NCBI GenBank assembly: GCA_944472135.2
Contig: OX235268.1
Span: forward strand, 10,484,589 to 10,548,588
Origin: Trichobilharzia regenti
Taxonomy: Eukaryota > Platyhelminthes > Trematoda > Strigeidida > Schistosomatidae
Reading direction: 5' to 3'
DNA length: 64,000 bases
Under the pieces are notes generated by a model. The model did not search any database, had not been told where the DNA came from, and saw only the letters and a program-made list of their open reading frames with translations. The translations under genes were made by a program, and so were the position numbers. Positions within the stretch are counted from its first letter, which is position 1. Each line of letters opens with the position of its first letter. Shown here in pieces: positions 36,501 through 50,498 of this stretch.

Positions 36501-38334
36501 ATTTTTAAGCAGTATCATAGGTTTCGAACTTGAGGTATATGTCATGAAATAGATGACATCATATGAGACGTAATACAACAATTCCACGTGCGAAAGAAGT
36601 ACATACATCATCAACTAGGCGAGAATGGGGAGAACTTTCTCCCACTGATACCCGTCAGATGTATATCTTCAACGTAAAAGACAAGGGAGAATACGAAACA
36701 TTTAATACGGAAATAATAATTGAATAAAAAATACGAAAATTTACTTCAGGAACGAAATAAATAAGCTAAAATAATATTAAAAGCCCTTAAAAATAAAGGA
36801 CTTCTTTAATTACAAACGAAATAAAAGCGGAGATAATTATTTGTGAAATGAAGCCGTGTTCAACTGGATATTTTTGTTTTTGAAAAGAGGCGAGAAGCAA
36901 CCAATGCTGAAATGGTCTGTAATCAATTCAACTTGTGCACGTACACTTCATCGGAGACCGATAATGAATTAGGTAATATCGATATCCTTCATATTCATTA
37001 ACACAATGCTTAAAAGACAAAACTTAGTTTACGACTTCAGCTTCAAAATTATTCCTTTCTTGGAAATGATAAATTACTTGCCATTATCTGCAACAGACGT
37101 CGTCATGAATTCGCGTGATGTGTTTGTTGACTGTGTTCTGTTTTTTACATTTTCACATATCACGCTGTTTGTGTATTGAAGCCGTGTTCAACTGGATATT
37201 TTTGTTTTTGAAAAGAGGCGACAAGCAACCAATGTTGAAATGGTCTGTAATCAATTCAACTTGTGCACGTTCACTTCATCGGAGACAGATAAGGAATTAT
37301 ACCGAAGCGATGTCCCTCATATTCATAAACACAAGGCTTTAAAAACAAAATACAGTTTCGTGCTTCAGCCTAAATACTACTCATTTATGGCTTGTAATTT
37401 TTTATTCATATTTCCGCAGTTTCCCTTAGCCTCCGAAATGTTTCCTTCTCCTCGTTGATATGAGTGCCTATTGTTTCTTGATATTCTCATCTTGATTGTA
37501 AAGCTGTTCCGGCTCTTTTCTAGTTGACTTGTCTTACCTATTTCCCTCAACCAGTGGTTTCTCTCGTTTCAATAACATGTGTCTAACGCATGCTCACCTG
37601 GTGATTTTTCTTCCTCATAAGCTGAGTCTTAGTTGATAGATTTTTGTGATACAGAATTTGTGAATGAGCTGTGTATTTAGAATCCCTACTTCCTTGTTTG
37701 GCGTAGAGCAGCAGAAATTCATTTGTTCCTTCTTTATTTATCTATATACCTTTCCTACAATAACTGGTTTGTTTTAATGACTATTCTCACTTTGAATTGT
37801 TCCCACATTTCCCACTTGTCGTTCAAATTCAAAATCATTTTTGACATTTTCAATCATATCGTTTCAGATTTCAGACTATGTTAATTTAGGTGTTATGTAT
37901 TTGCCTGATATTCCCAAAATTATACATGCCTTTCCAATGAGCACACGTCCTGTGAACTAGTTTATATTTCACACTTGATATTCAACTATCATTAGAATCA
38001 CAAATATTTTATTTGCATTTCATAATATTATTATTTCACTTACCCTCACAGGATATCATTTCTTCACAAAACCATAAATATATACGATCGTACAGCTTGA
38101 TAATGAATTCGTTGAAAAGAGTCTGTTTGGTGAACACTGTGTTCCTAGTGTTACAATGGGAATTATTATATCGTTTATTTGACATTTGCATCCCACATGT
38201 TGGTTTTGTATCCTAATTATGTCTCGCTGTCGTTGTTTGATCTATGTTTTTTAATACTTCGTTCTGTTTTATCTGTTCACTGACAATGGTTTGTTTGAGT
38301 GTGTCTTGAAGATTTTTCTGACTCGAGACTCCTC

Positions 38335-38642
38335 ACTGCCTGATTCCATTGGACGGGGAGCTTGATCTCATTTCTTTGTGAATATCCCTTTTGATTTGAG
38401 GTTCTTGTTGCGATAGAATCTCCTCAGGAGTATCTCCCTTGAATTGGAGACTTGAAAACAGAGGCATTTTTCTCCACCGTTGCCAATTGATGTTTACGGC
38501 AATTGTAACCTATGTTGTTTTCAATGAACTTCTCTGGATATCCCTTCTCGCTTAGAATGTCTCTTCTGGTTCTTGCCTGTTTCGAGTGAGAAGTAGACAT
38601 TTGTGAAAAATTATATTTGTAAGATCTCAGCGAAATATTCAT
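38335..38642 (-). pseudogene. PLE linker fragment, unit D
   Basis: Same block with the extra-T frameshift shared with A and E, plus a private change 'tttacggcaatt'. Confidence 0.68.
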
Positions 38643-39463
38643 CTATCTTGGTTAAAAACTTTGTTGAAATTGTTGTAAAACAATTTCTTAACGTCTCCAT
38701 AAGAAGATGTAGAATGTCGGGAATTTTGACCAAGTATTATTAATTAGTGATAGATAGTCATTTTTATTTTTTAATCAGGATTTCCCATGCATCAGCTTAC
38801 ATCACACCTTCATGTATGTTCAAACTGTTAGTATCTAGAATTTTATGATTAGATGTATTTTCGAAATCATGGTGTTTAGGACTAGAGTTCAGTTGATTCA
38901 CCCTCTCCAACTTATTACTTTTTCTTCTTTCTGAAAACTGAGCTGCTTCATTCCACCCACTGGAGTTGTCAGGTGACTCGACAGCTACTGATTTAGGGTA
39001 TGCATTCTGTTCCAGAAAACGGAGAGTGGAAACACGATGATTGTATCAACTGCCTAGTTTCTTTAATTTAATTTAATTCGATTGCAAAATAATTCAAATG
39101 AACTGTCGTCAAGATTTGACAGAATACTTCTAAAAAGTATATGGGCATCGAGTGAGAAGTAGGCATTTGTGAAAATGTTTACTTGTAATATCTCATCAAT
39201 ATTGAAATGAGTAACTCCATTTTACAACTGTTTACCCACACACACATACACTCATACAAATACTGTATACAATGTGTTAACATAAGTAGACCAATATTTG
39301 TAAGTCCGAGGTCAAATTTTAATCACATGTCACACAATCTTGTTTATTATACTTGTTGATACTTGTTTTAGGACTCATGATTGGACAAAGTTTTTTGAAA
39401 ACAAGAGATCATCCTACAATATATAACCCTGTGTAACATTAATTCCGAATTATTTCCCTGAGG

Positions 39464-39508
39464 AAGTTTGAACCAGATTGGCGAACGAAACGTTGGAATT
39501 AAGCATTT
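39464..39508 (+). ncRNA. PLE-type hammerhead, unit D
   Basis: The TTCC/GGAA stem I version, as in A and E. Confidence 0.55.
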
Positions 39509-40123
39509 CAGTCTCACGAGGATTTCACAAATAGAATTTTCTTACAAATGTCTACTTTTCAATCGGCGCCTAAATATTTAGAACTATTCTGTCAAATCTT
39601 GACGACAGTTCACTTCAATTCCAAATTTAAACACTCATAATTTGGTTGAATGCTTTTACCCAGTGAAAATCTCGATCGTAATCAACTCCTATAAACCATT
39701 TAAAGTTAAACTTTCACCTGTTTTCTCTTCATTTGATGGCCTACAATTTGCAGCTTTTACATTGTCATAGCAGAGAGTACATTCCAGTGAAGTCAATATC
39801 TACATAGGCTGGTACGTAGTTCTTTGCATTCTTCTTGGAATTTGACAGGTAAAACAAAGTCACGCTTGTGGGAAGTTTGAGAACACAACTTCAGTTTAGA
39901 CAGAGCAGTAATAAACGTAAATTGTCGGAATCGTTAATAGGATTCTCAGAACACAAATCAAACATTCAAGTCACACATGGACACGTCATTGATATACATA
40001 ATAATGTGTGAAAATAATGCAGGTAGGAGTGAGCAAATAGACTTCGGTCAAGTTCAAAGGATATATTGAAGGTCAAATTGACAATGCAGATCGGTTAACC
40101 AAATAATGAAGATGAAAGTCTAT

Positions 40124-40446
40124 CTACCTTGGTAACAAAATATATTTGAATGTGAGGGTGAATTCTTTTTGAAGGAGTAAAGGTGATTTAAAATTCCTAA
40201 TTTCCAAGGCTTCCACAAATTTCAGGAAGCGAGCCAAACATCAATTTCATGTCCTGTCTGTATAATATGTTTCGCAATATGGGAGTTAGGTGGTCTGTTC
40301 TCATCATTACCGATTTCTATAGATTCAATTTGCTTCTGAAGACATATAGGAATATTCTCTGAATCCCTTACGTTTATCGTCTTTCCTATGTATGTGTCCA
40401 CAAGTACATTTCAATTGTTAAATACAGTGGGATGTGATGTCAATTT
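40124..40446 (-). pseudogene. PLE GIY-YIG tail, unit E
   Basis: As in the other type II units, with 'gatttctat' in the middle. Confidence 0.72.
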
Positions 40447-40603
40447 CTCCAACTTATAAGGGCTTCTCATTCTCATTTTCGACCGGACAAAATGTCACTG
40501 TGTGAATATATATATATATATATATGGAAAAAGGGGCCTAGTGGACTTCAAATAGACATAGTTTAGAGCTTCGGTATCAAAGTGACACAGTTTTGATGAT
40601 ATT

Positions 40604-40807
40604 ATGTTTTATTTATTTTCTTTTATTTTTGAATACAGCTTGATTCCACACCGTATTTTTGGTACAAGTGTGGAATTTTCAGCGTGGATATCGGTAGCCC
40701 AAAATTCGCGGGCCGACCATAGATATCAGGTGTGCGTCGGCGTGGGCTCGAACCTCGGACCATGTGCATGGTGGGCGAGAGTCCTAACCACTGTGCCACC
40801 GACGCAC
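40604..40807 (-). mobile_element. tRNA-derived SINE, unit E
   Basis: tRNA-like head at 40,807-40,732, same acceptor stem and boxes. Confidence 0.75.
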
Positions 40808-43800
40808 AACTAGAATAAACGAATCAACTCTCTATCATTACGAGTGAGGATAAAACTTGTCTCCCCAATAAAAAACTTGGTTCAGAGACAAAATTCTCAA
40901 CAAAATGGTATTTCCACCTTTGGAACACTTGATTTTTACCAATCCGAAAGGCTTGAATTTCTATGGATCGATGCAACAGTAAATGTTTATGGTGTTTATT
41001 ACTGAAGTGTTCAAGATTTTCAATGAATAGTACTCAAAAGTCATTGGTGAGTTGTAGAACAATACAACGTACTGATACACCAGCACGCTATCAAATTCGT
41101 AGTTGCAATAGAAAAACAAATGATCACTGAAATTTTGGACAATATTACAACGAAATTTCAGTAATGAAGTCCAGTCCTGCAGACCTCAATACGGTATTTT
41201 GTCTCACTAATTCATTCTGACTGCATGTCATTACGATCGTGGGATAATTGAATTTTCTTATGAAGTACAGATCTATGTGTCTTATCTAAATTACTTTGTA
41301 TTCCAGACTTAGTGTAAAATAAAATTTTCAATTTCTATGCTACTATCCTCTAAACCACTGAACATCCAACATGAATGCAGTCTTGTATCAATCTCCTCAA
41401 TAAAGTGTCCATAATGATTAATCTGTAACCTTGTAATTCTCCACAAGTGGAAATCAGCTATGAACGTTTACTATTATTTACGATCAGTGCTATGCTTATG
41501 TCAGTTTTCTGAATACAACGACAATCGAAATCCAGTTTTGCTATGACAATTTTTCAACTGGATAATCTTCAACATAGCAGAGAGTACATCTGATACAAAG
41601 AGATAATGCAGTAAAACAGTAGATTGATCTCTACGGTCACGCAAAACAGTGATACGAAAAGGGGTTTTGCACTAGTTTTTCACACTGAATTTTAACAGCC
41701 ACAATAATTCCTTTATCACCGGTGAGAAGACCTTCAATGATATCCGAAATGTCTGCTGATTAATGACACAGTGACACGTCACTTTCAGTTATGTTAAGTT
41801 TCAATTAGGCTGAATTGTATTTACACTTAAAAGACATTCGAAACTCTTATTTCACATTGAGTCTGCACCTAGAACAGTTCCAGTTGTGAATTTGATTTGT
41901 CTTCACCAGTTACTACCACATGCTTCTGTTATCTGCTGACATGTTGTTGACATCACTGCTGCTTCAATGTATAATGATGAAATACCTAACAATATCATGA
42001 GGCTCCCAATTTACTGTCTTCTCACAATGAAAGCAGAAATTACTCATAGAATCGTAGATTGTGCGAACATATTCGAAGCTGTGGAGTCTGCTTAGACATC
42101 CAAAGTGATCAATAGATATAGTACACAATTCTCATAATCTGTGTGAGTAGATAGAATTGTTGTTTGGAGAGTCATCAAACAACTTTGATCGTCAAAACCA
42201 TAAACTGGAGCATACTGGGGAATTATGTATCATTGATGTAATCAACAGCATCCAAAATTCTAATGCAGTGACAACCAGTCTCTTCTAGGTAATAACAGTA
42301 AACTTCAAATCGAAATGTCAAAAAGGTACAATTATCGGATGAGGTGGGCCTAAAACAACGCAGGTAAGTCGGGTAGTTCTTGGCGAAATGGATGAGAACT
42401 GACAATTCTTCACGCACACACACACATCTGTTCCTTGAATGTCTTGGTTATCAAAGTGAGCATATCCAGTTACATGAAGAAGTAAAGTCTTCAGCTGGAC
42501 ATACAGTAAATCTTGTGGATTTCTCAATCTCAAGAAAGTAGAAACACAGCTCCCTGCAGACAGAATTGAGACGACGAGTAGATGTGGCCTCCGAGTCTCT
42601 GTCAAAGTGATGTTTGATGAAACCTTTATGGTAGATTCAGTAATAAAGAAAAGGGAAGACAGCCGATGACTCTGTGCGAATAAGTGGATGCTAACAGAGA
42701 TGACTGGGATAGTGAAACAGAAATTGAATATGTGGAGAGATAGTTAAATTTAGGGGATCTGAATTCAATGTGCAACATCGATAGAAAAAAGGTGTGATGG
42801 AAGATCAAAACTCTAAAACACCTTGTCAACTGAAGCAGAACTGATCTCAGGTAAGACAAACCACAAGAAATTACTTTAAATATTCAGATGGTCATCTGGG
42901 AAGAAACCAACACAGAGGAATACAGTGAAAGTGGGCAAAGGTCACCGAATTCTCTATCCATTAGGAATTAAAGGCAATGGGATGAATACTTCTAAATACT
43001 CTTGAATTTGCCATCAAAAGCAACTTATCCATAAACAACCATTAACCAGACTGAAGGGAATTCAGCCAGATGTATCAAAAAATTGATGACCCTGTTGGGT
43101 ATTTTGAAACCTATAAAACAGAGTGCTTTGAGGGTGGGAAATGTACCTAAACACTACCATACAGAAAATCATGTCAAACCAACAGTGTTGTTGACCTCGA
43201 ATAAAATATTATGTAGAACAATCCCGAAAAACTAAAGATTGCTGATGACGCAAATCCCAATTGAGGAAATTAGATTCAAGAAAATCAATTCATGTGCTGA
43301 GTGAATAAAAAATATATGCATCGTGATGGAACAGAGGAATGATAGTCAAATATCTAACTCCCGTTCAATGACTTTGAGAAGGCCTCCAAGAAAATTGACC
43401 CCAAAATCATTCCATTAACACATGCTTCCACTCCGAGGTGTGGACGAAATGGCCAGTCGAAAATCATAATCAACAACCATTTCTGACATCAAACTAACCA
43501 ATAACATGTTATCAAACTTATATATGAAAATGAATGAATGGATCTGATGTGCACTGAAGATAACAACGACCTGAAGATTAATGACCGAGTGATACCCGAA
43601 CATGAAACACACACCTGTGTGTCTGAATATGATATGGAGTAGATGATGCGAAGAAAAGCTGACAGCTTATTGACAATACGAAAGACAGATAATGAAGACT
43701 CAGGAGGACAAATTCATATGATTTTTAAGCAGTATCATAGGTTTCGAACTTGAGGTATATGTCATGAAATAGATGACATCATATGAGACGTAATACAACA

Positions 43801-45554
43801 ATTCCACGTGCGAAAGAAGTACATACATCATCAACTAGGCGAGAATGGGGAGAACTTTCTCCCACTGATACCCGTCAGATGTATATCTTCAACGTAAAAG
43901 ACAAGGGAGAATACGAAACATTTAATACGGAAATAATAATTGAATAAAAAATACGAAAATTTACTTCAGGAACGAAATAAAAACGCTGAAATAATATTAA
44001 AAGCCCTTAAAAATAAAGGACTTCTTTAATTACAAACGAAATAAAAGCGAAGATAATTATTTGTGAAATGAAGCCGTGTTCAACTGGATATTTTTGTTTT
44101 TGAAAAGAGGCGAGAAGCAACCAATGCTGAAATGGTCTGTAATCAATTCAACTTGTGCACGTACACTTCATCGGAGACCGATAATGAATTAGGTAATATC
44201 GATATCCTTCATATTCATTAACACAATGCTTAAAAGACAAAACTTAGTTTACGACTTCAGCTTCAAAATTATTCTATTCTTGAAAGTGCTAAATTACTTG
44301 CCATTATCTGCAACAGACGTCGTCATGAATTCGCGTGATGTGTTTGTTGACTGTGTTCTGTTTTTTACATTTTCACATATCACGCTGTTTGTGTATTGAA
44401 GCCGTGTTCAACTGGATATTTTTGTTTTTGAAAAGAGGCGACAAGCAACCAATGTTGAAATGGTCTGTAATCAATTCAACTTGTGCACGTTCACTTCATC
44501 GGAGACAGATAAGGAATTATACCGAAGCGATGTCCCTCATATTCATAAACACAAGGCTTTAAAAACAAAATACAGTTTCGTGCTTCAGCCTAAATACTAC
44601 TCATTTATGGCTTGTAATTTTTTATTCATATTTCCGCAGTTTCCCTTAGCCTCCGAAATGTTTCCTTCTCCTCGTTGATATGAGTGCCTATTGTTTCTTG
44701 ATATTCTCATCTTGATTGTAAAGCTGTTCCGGCTCTTTTCTAGTTGACTTGTCTTACCTATTTCCCTCAACCAGTGGTTTCTCTCGTTTCAATAACATGT
44801 GTCTAACGCATGCTCACCTGGTGATTTTTCTTCCTCATAAGCTGAGTCTTAGTTGATAGATTTTTGTGATACAGAATTTGTGAATGAGCTGTGTATTTAG
44901 AATCCCTACTTCCTTGTTTGGCGTAGAGCAGCAGAAATTCATTTGTTCCTTCTTTATTTATATATATACCTTTCCTACAATAACTGGTTTGTTTTAATGA
45001 CTATTCTCACTTTGAATTGTTCCCACATTTCCCACTTGTCGTTCAAATTCAAAATCATTTTTGACATTTTCAATCATATCGTTTCAGATTTCAGACTATG
45101 TTAATTTAGGTGTTATGTATTTGCCTGATATTCCCAAAATTATACATGCCTTTCCAATGAGCACACGTCCTGTGAACTAGTTTATATTTCACACTTGATA
45201 TTCAACTATCATTAGAATCACAAATATTTTATTTGCATTTCATAATATTATTATTTCACTTACCCTCACAGGATATCATTTCTTCACAAAACCATAAATA
45301 TATACGATCGTACAGCTTGATAATGAATTCGTTGAAAAGAGTCTGTTTGGTGAACACTGTGTTCCTAGTGTTACAATGGGAATTATTATATCATTTATTT
45401 GACATTTGCATCCCACATGTTGGTTTTGTATCCTAATTATGTCTCGCTGTCGTTGTTTGATCTATGTTTTTTAATACTTCGTTCTGTTTTATCTGTTCAC
45501 TGACAATGGTTTGTTTGAGTGTGTCTTGAAGATTTTTCTGACTCGAGACTCCTC

Positions 45555-45862
45555 ACTGCCTGATTCCATTGGACGGGGAGCTTGATCTCATTTCTTTGTG
45601 AATATCCCTTTTGATTTGAGGTTCTTGTTGCGATAGAATCTCCTCAGGAGTATCTCCCTTGAATTGGAGACTTGAAAACAGAGGCATTTTTCTCCACCGT
45701 TGCCAATTGATGTTTACGACAATTGTAACCTATGTTGTTTTCAATGAACTTCTCTGGATATCCCTTCTCGCTTAGAATGTCTCTTCTGGTTCTTGCCTGT
45801 TTCGAGTGAGAAGTAGACATTTGTGAAAAATTATATTTGTAAGATCTCAGCGAAATATTCAT
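45555..45862 (-). pseudogene. PLE linker fragment, unit E
   Basis: Same block with the extra-T frameshift shared with A and D. Confidence 0.68.
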
Positions 45863-46672
45863 CTATCTTGGTTAAACACTTTGTTGAAATTGTTGTAAAA
45901 CAATTTCTTAACGTCTCCATAAGAAGATGTAGAATGTCGGGAATTTTGACCAAGTATTATTAATTAGTGATAGATAGTCATTTTTATTTTTTAATCAGGA
46001 TTTCCCATGCATCAGCTTACATCACACCTTCATGTATGTTCAAACTGTTAGTATCTAGAATTTTATGATTGGGCGTATTTTCGAAATCATGGTGTTTAGG
46101 ACTAGAGTTCAGTTGATTCACCCTCTCCAACTTATTACTTTTCTTCTTTCTGAAAACTGAGCTGCTTTATTCCACCCACTGGAGTTGTCAGGTGACTCGA
46201 CAGCTACTGATTTAGGGTATGCATTCTGTTCCAGAAAACGGAGAGTGGAAACACGATGATTGTATCAACTGCCTAGTTTCTTTAATTTAATTTAATTCGA
46301 TTGCAAAATAATTCAAATGAACTGTCGTCAAGATTTGACAGAATACTTCTAAAAAGTATATGGGCATCGAGTGAGAAGTAGGCATTTGTGAAAATGTTTA
46401 CTTGTAATATCTCATCAATATTGAAATGAGTAACTCCATTTTACAACTGTTTACCCACACACACATACACTCATACAAATACTGTATACAATGTGTTAAC
46501 ATAAGTAGACCAATATTTGTAAGTCCGAGGTCAAATTTTAATCACATGTCACACAATCTTGTTTATTATACTTGTTGATACTTGTTTTAGGACTCATGAT
46601 TAGACAAAGTGTTTTGAAAACAAAAGATCATCCTACAATATATGACCCTGTGTAACATTAATTCCGAATTAT

Positions 46673-46717
46673 TTCCCTGAGGAAGTTTGAACCAGATTGG
46701 CAAACGAAACGTTGGAA
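46673..46717 (+). ncRNA. PLE-type hammerhead, unit E (stem-restoring change)
   Basis: Stem II reads GTTTG/CAAAC, turning the T-G wobble of the other copies into a T-A pair. Stem I TTCC/GGAA, the CTGAGGA core and GAAACGTT are kept. Confidence 0.58.
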
Positions 46718-47345
46718 TTAAGCATTTCAGTCTCACGAGGATTTCACAAATAGAATTTTCTCACAAATGTCTACTTTTTAATCGGCGCCTAAATATTTAG
46801 AACTATTCTGTCAAATCTTGACGACAGTTCACTTCAGTTCCAAATATTTACACTCATGGTTTGGTTGAATGCTTTCACCCAGTGAAAATCTCGATCGTAA
46901 TCACCTCCTAATAAACCCAATTTAAAGTTAAACTTTCACGTGTTTGCTCTTCATTTGATGGCCTACAATTTGCAGCTTTTACACAGTCATAGCAGAGAGT
47001 ACATTCCAGTGAAGTCAATATCTTCATAGGCTGGTCAGTAGTTCTTGCATTCTTCTTGGAATTTGACAGGTTAAACAAAGTCACACTTGTGGGAAGTTTG
47101 AGAACAGAACTTCAGTTTAGACAGAGCAGTAACAAAACGTGAATTGTTGGAATTGTTGAAATGATTCTCACAACATATATCGAACAGTCCGACCACACAT
47201 GGATGTGTCAGTGGAATATGTATAAATGAGTGAAAATAATGCAGGTAGGAGTGAGCAAATAGACTTCGGTCAAGTTCAAAGGATATATTGAAGGTCAAAT
47301 TGACAATGCAGATCAGTTAACCAAATAATGAAGATGAAAGTCTAT

Positions 47346-47672
47346 CTACCTTGGTAACAAAATATATTTGAGTGTGAGGGTGAATTCTTTTTGAAGGAGT
47401 AAAGGTGATTTAGAATTCCTAATTTCCAAGGCTTCCACAAATTTCAGGAAGCGAGCCAAACATCAATTTAATGTCCTGTCTGTATAATATGTTTCACAAT
47501 ATGGGAGTTAGGTGGTCTGTTCTCATCATTACCGATTTGTATAGATTCAATTTGCTTCTGAAGACATACAGAAATATGCTCTGAATCCCTTACGTTTATC
47601 GTCTTTCCTATGTATGTGTCCACAAGTACATTTCAATTGTCAAATACAGTGGGATATGATGTCAATTTCCGC
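47346..47672 (-). pseudogene. PLE GIY-YIG tail, unit F
   Basis: As in A, with an upstream frame to 47,876 (M-A-N-C-N-N-R-E-L-I-N) that probably belongs to the linker. Private changes make it the most diverged of the six. Confidence 0.72.
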
Positions 47673-48209
47673 ATGTTCTAAAGACTTCACATTCTCAATC
47701 ATGATTTGACAAAATATCAGTGTAAGATTATTCATGTCTTCAGAAAAACGGGGATATCGTTCTTCAATCAGAAACACTTCAGAACTTTGGTATCCAAGTA
47801 AACTCATTTGTGGTGATGTATGGCTAAAATAAACGATTAATTTGTTGATCAACTCTCTATTATTACAATTGGCCATTAAACGTCTCTCGCATAAAACTTA
47901 CGTCAGAGACAAAAATCCATAAAATGGTATTTGTCAGTAAAAACGCATATTTTTGTTAAGTGAAGAAATTTCTTTTCAACAGCTTTATTTTCTAGCTTCA
48001 CAATCGTATTTGTATTACATAAACAGGTTATTAAGTGGCACTAAATATTTGCTCAGTCAACAAACATATATATGTGATAAGAATAATGATAAATAAAACG
48101 TTATATGGGGTACAGTTGAAATGGATAAATTACAAAATTATTATTGAATATTGTTTTATGAGTGAATTGAAAATGGATTTAAAATGGTATTTCCCTTTTC
48201 TCAATACCG

Positions 48210-49235
48210 ATCCTGGTAATCCACATTGGGAAACTCACGGAATCCTTCGAAATGAAGACAGGGGTAATACGAGCTGTGTGTCTACTATCTCGAATGCTTT
48301 TCCTGATGGGGGGCGGTAGACTGTATAATGCAACAGACAGCGTCAGGAAGCGAGAAACAGGCATGAAATGCACCCACACAAAAACACCTTGGAGGATCTG
48401 GACTTCGCCAATGATATATATCTGATCTCCCAAAAACCGAAAGATATGCAAGTGAAAAGCAGAAAGTTGGCAAAAGAAGCACCTAGAGAAGATAGGACTT
48501 CAGGTGAACATAGAGAAGACAGTGGTGGAGAAGATTCCTAGCCAATAGCAACAGTAACAACGACAGACAACAATCAGCATGAATGAGAGAAATCTGAAAG
48601 AAGCAATTTCCTTCACCTACCCGCGAAGCGTCATCTCAACTACAGGTGGACGGAACTGATGACAGTATCAATGCGAGGATCGGGAAAGCATGGCAAGTTT
48701 TCATTATTCTCAAGTCTGTGTGGAGGTCAACAGCACTCAGCATGAAAAATTAGATGCGGATTTTGAACTCCAATGGGAAGTCAGTGCTACCTCATGGATC
48801 AATGAATTAGCGCCGAGTCAAGAAACCACTTCAAACAAACTACATTACTTCATCAACAGCTGTCCTCGCTCAACACCACTCAAGATTAGATGACCAGCCA
48901 GAAAAGATCAGAAACAAGGATCTCTGGAAACGAGCCAACTAGGAGCCGACTATGCAACGAATATGCAGGAAGAAGTAGGGGTTGATTGGACATACCCTGA
49001 GAAAACAAACCATCAAGTGACATCACAATCCAGGCCAAAGCTCGAGTGGAACTTAGGTGGGAAGCGACGAGTTGGTCATCATTGCGAGTATGACATGGAG
49101 GAGGTCATGTGAAGAGGAGATGAATGCATATGGGCAGACGTGGACCTGGGTGAAAACATTGACAGGGAACCGAACGCAGTGAAGACGTGCAGCTGAAGCT
49201 TTATGTTCTTCTTGAAAGTAATGGAAACAACAATA
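48210..49235 (+). pseudogene. LINE reverse transcriptase 3' half, unit F
   Basis: Same fragment as in unit A, including F-A-N-D (48,401-48,415) and the C-terminal blocks. It is highly similar to A and shares its frameshifts, so the insertion predates the separation of A and F. Confidence 0.8.
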
Positions 49236-50498
49236 ACAACTCATGTGCTGATTAAATAAATATACATGTATCTTCATGGAGCAGATGGGTACTTATCAAA
49301 TATTTAACTCCCGTTTCATGCCTTTGAGAAAGCCTGCAAGAATATTGACCACAAAATCATTCCATTGACACATGCTTCCACTCCGAGGTGTGGACGAAAT
49401 GGCCAGTCGAAAATCATAATCAACAACCATTTCTGACATCAAACTAACCAATAACATGTTGTCAAACTTATATATGAAAATGAATGAATGGATCTGATGT
49501 GCACTGAAGATAACAACGACCTGAAGATTAATGACCGAGTGATACCCGAACATGAAACACAAACCTGTGGGTCTGAATGTGATATGGAGTAGATGATGCG
49601 AAGAAAGGCTGACAGCTTATTGACAATACGAAAGACAGATAATGAAGACTCAGGAGGACAAATTCATATGATTTTTAAGCAGTATCGTGGGTTTCGAACT
49701 TGAGGTATATGTCATGAAATAGATGACATCATATGAGACGTAATACAATAATTCCACGTGCGAAAGAAGTACATACATCATCAACTAGGCGAGAATGGGG
49801 AGAACTTTCTCCCACTGATACCCGTCAGATGTATATCTTCAACGTAAAAGACAAGGGAGAATACGAAACATTTAATACGGAAATAATAATTGAATAAAAA
49901 ATACGAAAATTTACTTCAGGAACGAAATAAATAAGCTAAAATAATATTAAAAGCCCTTAAAAATAAAGGACTTCTTTAATTACAAACGAAATAAAAGCGA
50001 AGATAATTATTTGTGAAATGAAGCCGTGTTCAACTGGATATTTTTGTTTTTGAAAAGAGGCGACAAGCAACCAATGTTGAAATGGTCTGTAATCAATTCA
50101 ACTTGTGCACGTACACTTCATCGGAGACCGATAATGAATTAGGTAATATCGATATCCTTCATATTCATTCAACACAATGCTGATAAAACAAAGAATAACG
50201 TTTGACTTTAGCTTCAAATCTCTCCCATTTTTGAAAATAATTATTAGTTGAGCATCAGTCAATATTGCACTTTTGATGAAAAAAATTTATCTGATATTCC
50301 TACGGTGTGTTTGAAGTGGATGTTTCACAAAACATTGAAACTCCATTCAATACGTGGACTGGTATAGAGATTTCAAATTCTAGGTCAGGTGTTGTTCGGA
50401 AATTTGGGAATATCTTTATGATAACATTACAGACGGCGAAATGAAAGTGAAGTGGATTGAATGCAAGTGGTAAAATAAAATATAACAGAAGAATATTA

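Larger units (their letters stand above)
32394..39614. repeat. Tandem unit D (type II, mosaic)
   Basis: The left half follows C. From about 36,750 the sequence switches: 'aaataaataagctaaaa' matches F rather than B, C or E, and 'gtgatttttcttcc' with 'cttagttgatag' (about 37,600) plus the extra T in the linker match E. This is the pattern expected from unequal crossing over or gene conversion. Confidence 0.88.
39615..46834. repeat. Tandem unit E (type II)
   Basis: Last long unit. Its left 0.35 kb ('ccaaatttaaacactcataattt', 'cacctgttttctc') resembles unit A more than B-D and is more decayed; the rest is type II. Confidence 0.88.
46835..50250. repeat. Tandem unit F (type I, truncated)
   Basis: It carries the GIY-YIG tail, the linker-like extension and the LINE fragment of type I, then the common body up to about 50,165, where it fades into a diverged relative ('caacacaatgctgataaaacaaag'). 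It lacks the PLE linker and hammerhead. It ends about 230 bp before the single-copy PLE. Confidence 0.85.

Noticed and set aside
12185..49562. Recurring 65-102-codon frames at the same place in every tandem unit (for example 14,536-14,733, 15,592-15,789, 25,352-25,636)
   Set aside because: They recur because the DNA recurs. They start and stop at different points in different copies, have no domain motif apart from the PLE and LINE pieces listed, and frames break freely between near-identical units.
12005..50250. CRISPR-like array or bacterial operon
   Set aside because: The repeat period is kilobases, there are no short spacered repeats, no ribosome-binding-site or operon logic, and the retroelements are eukaryotic.
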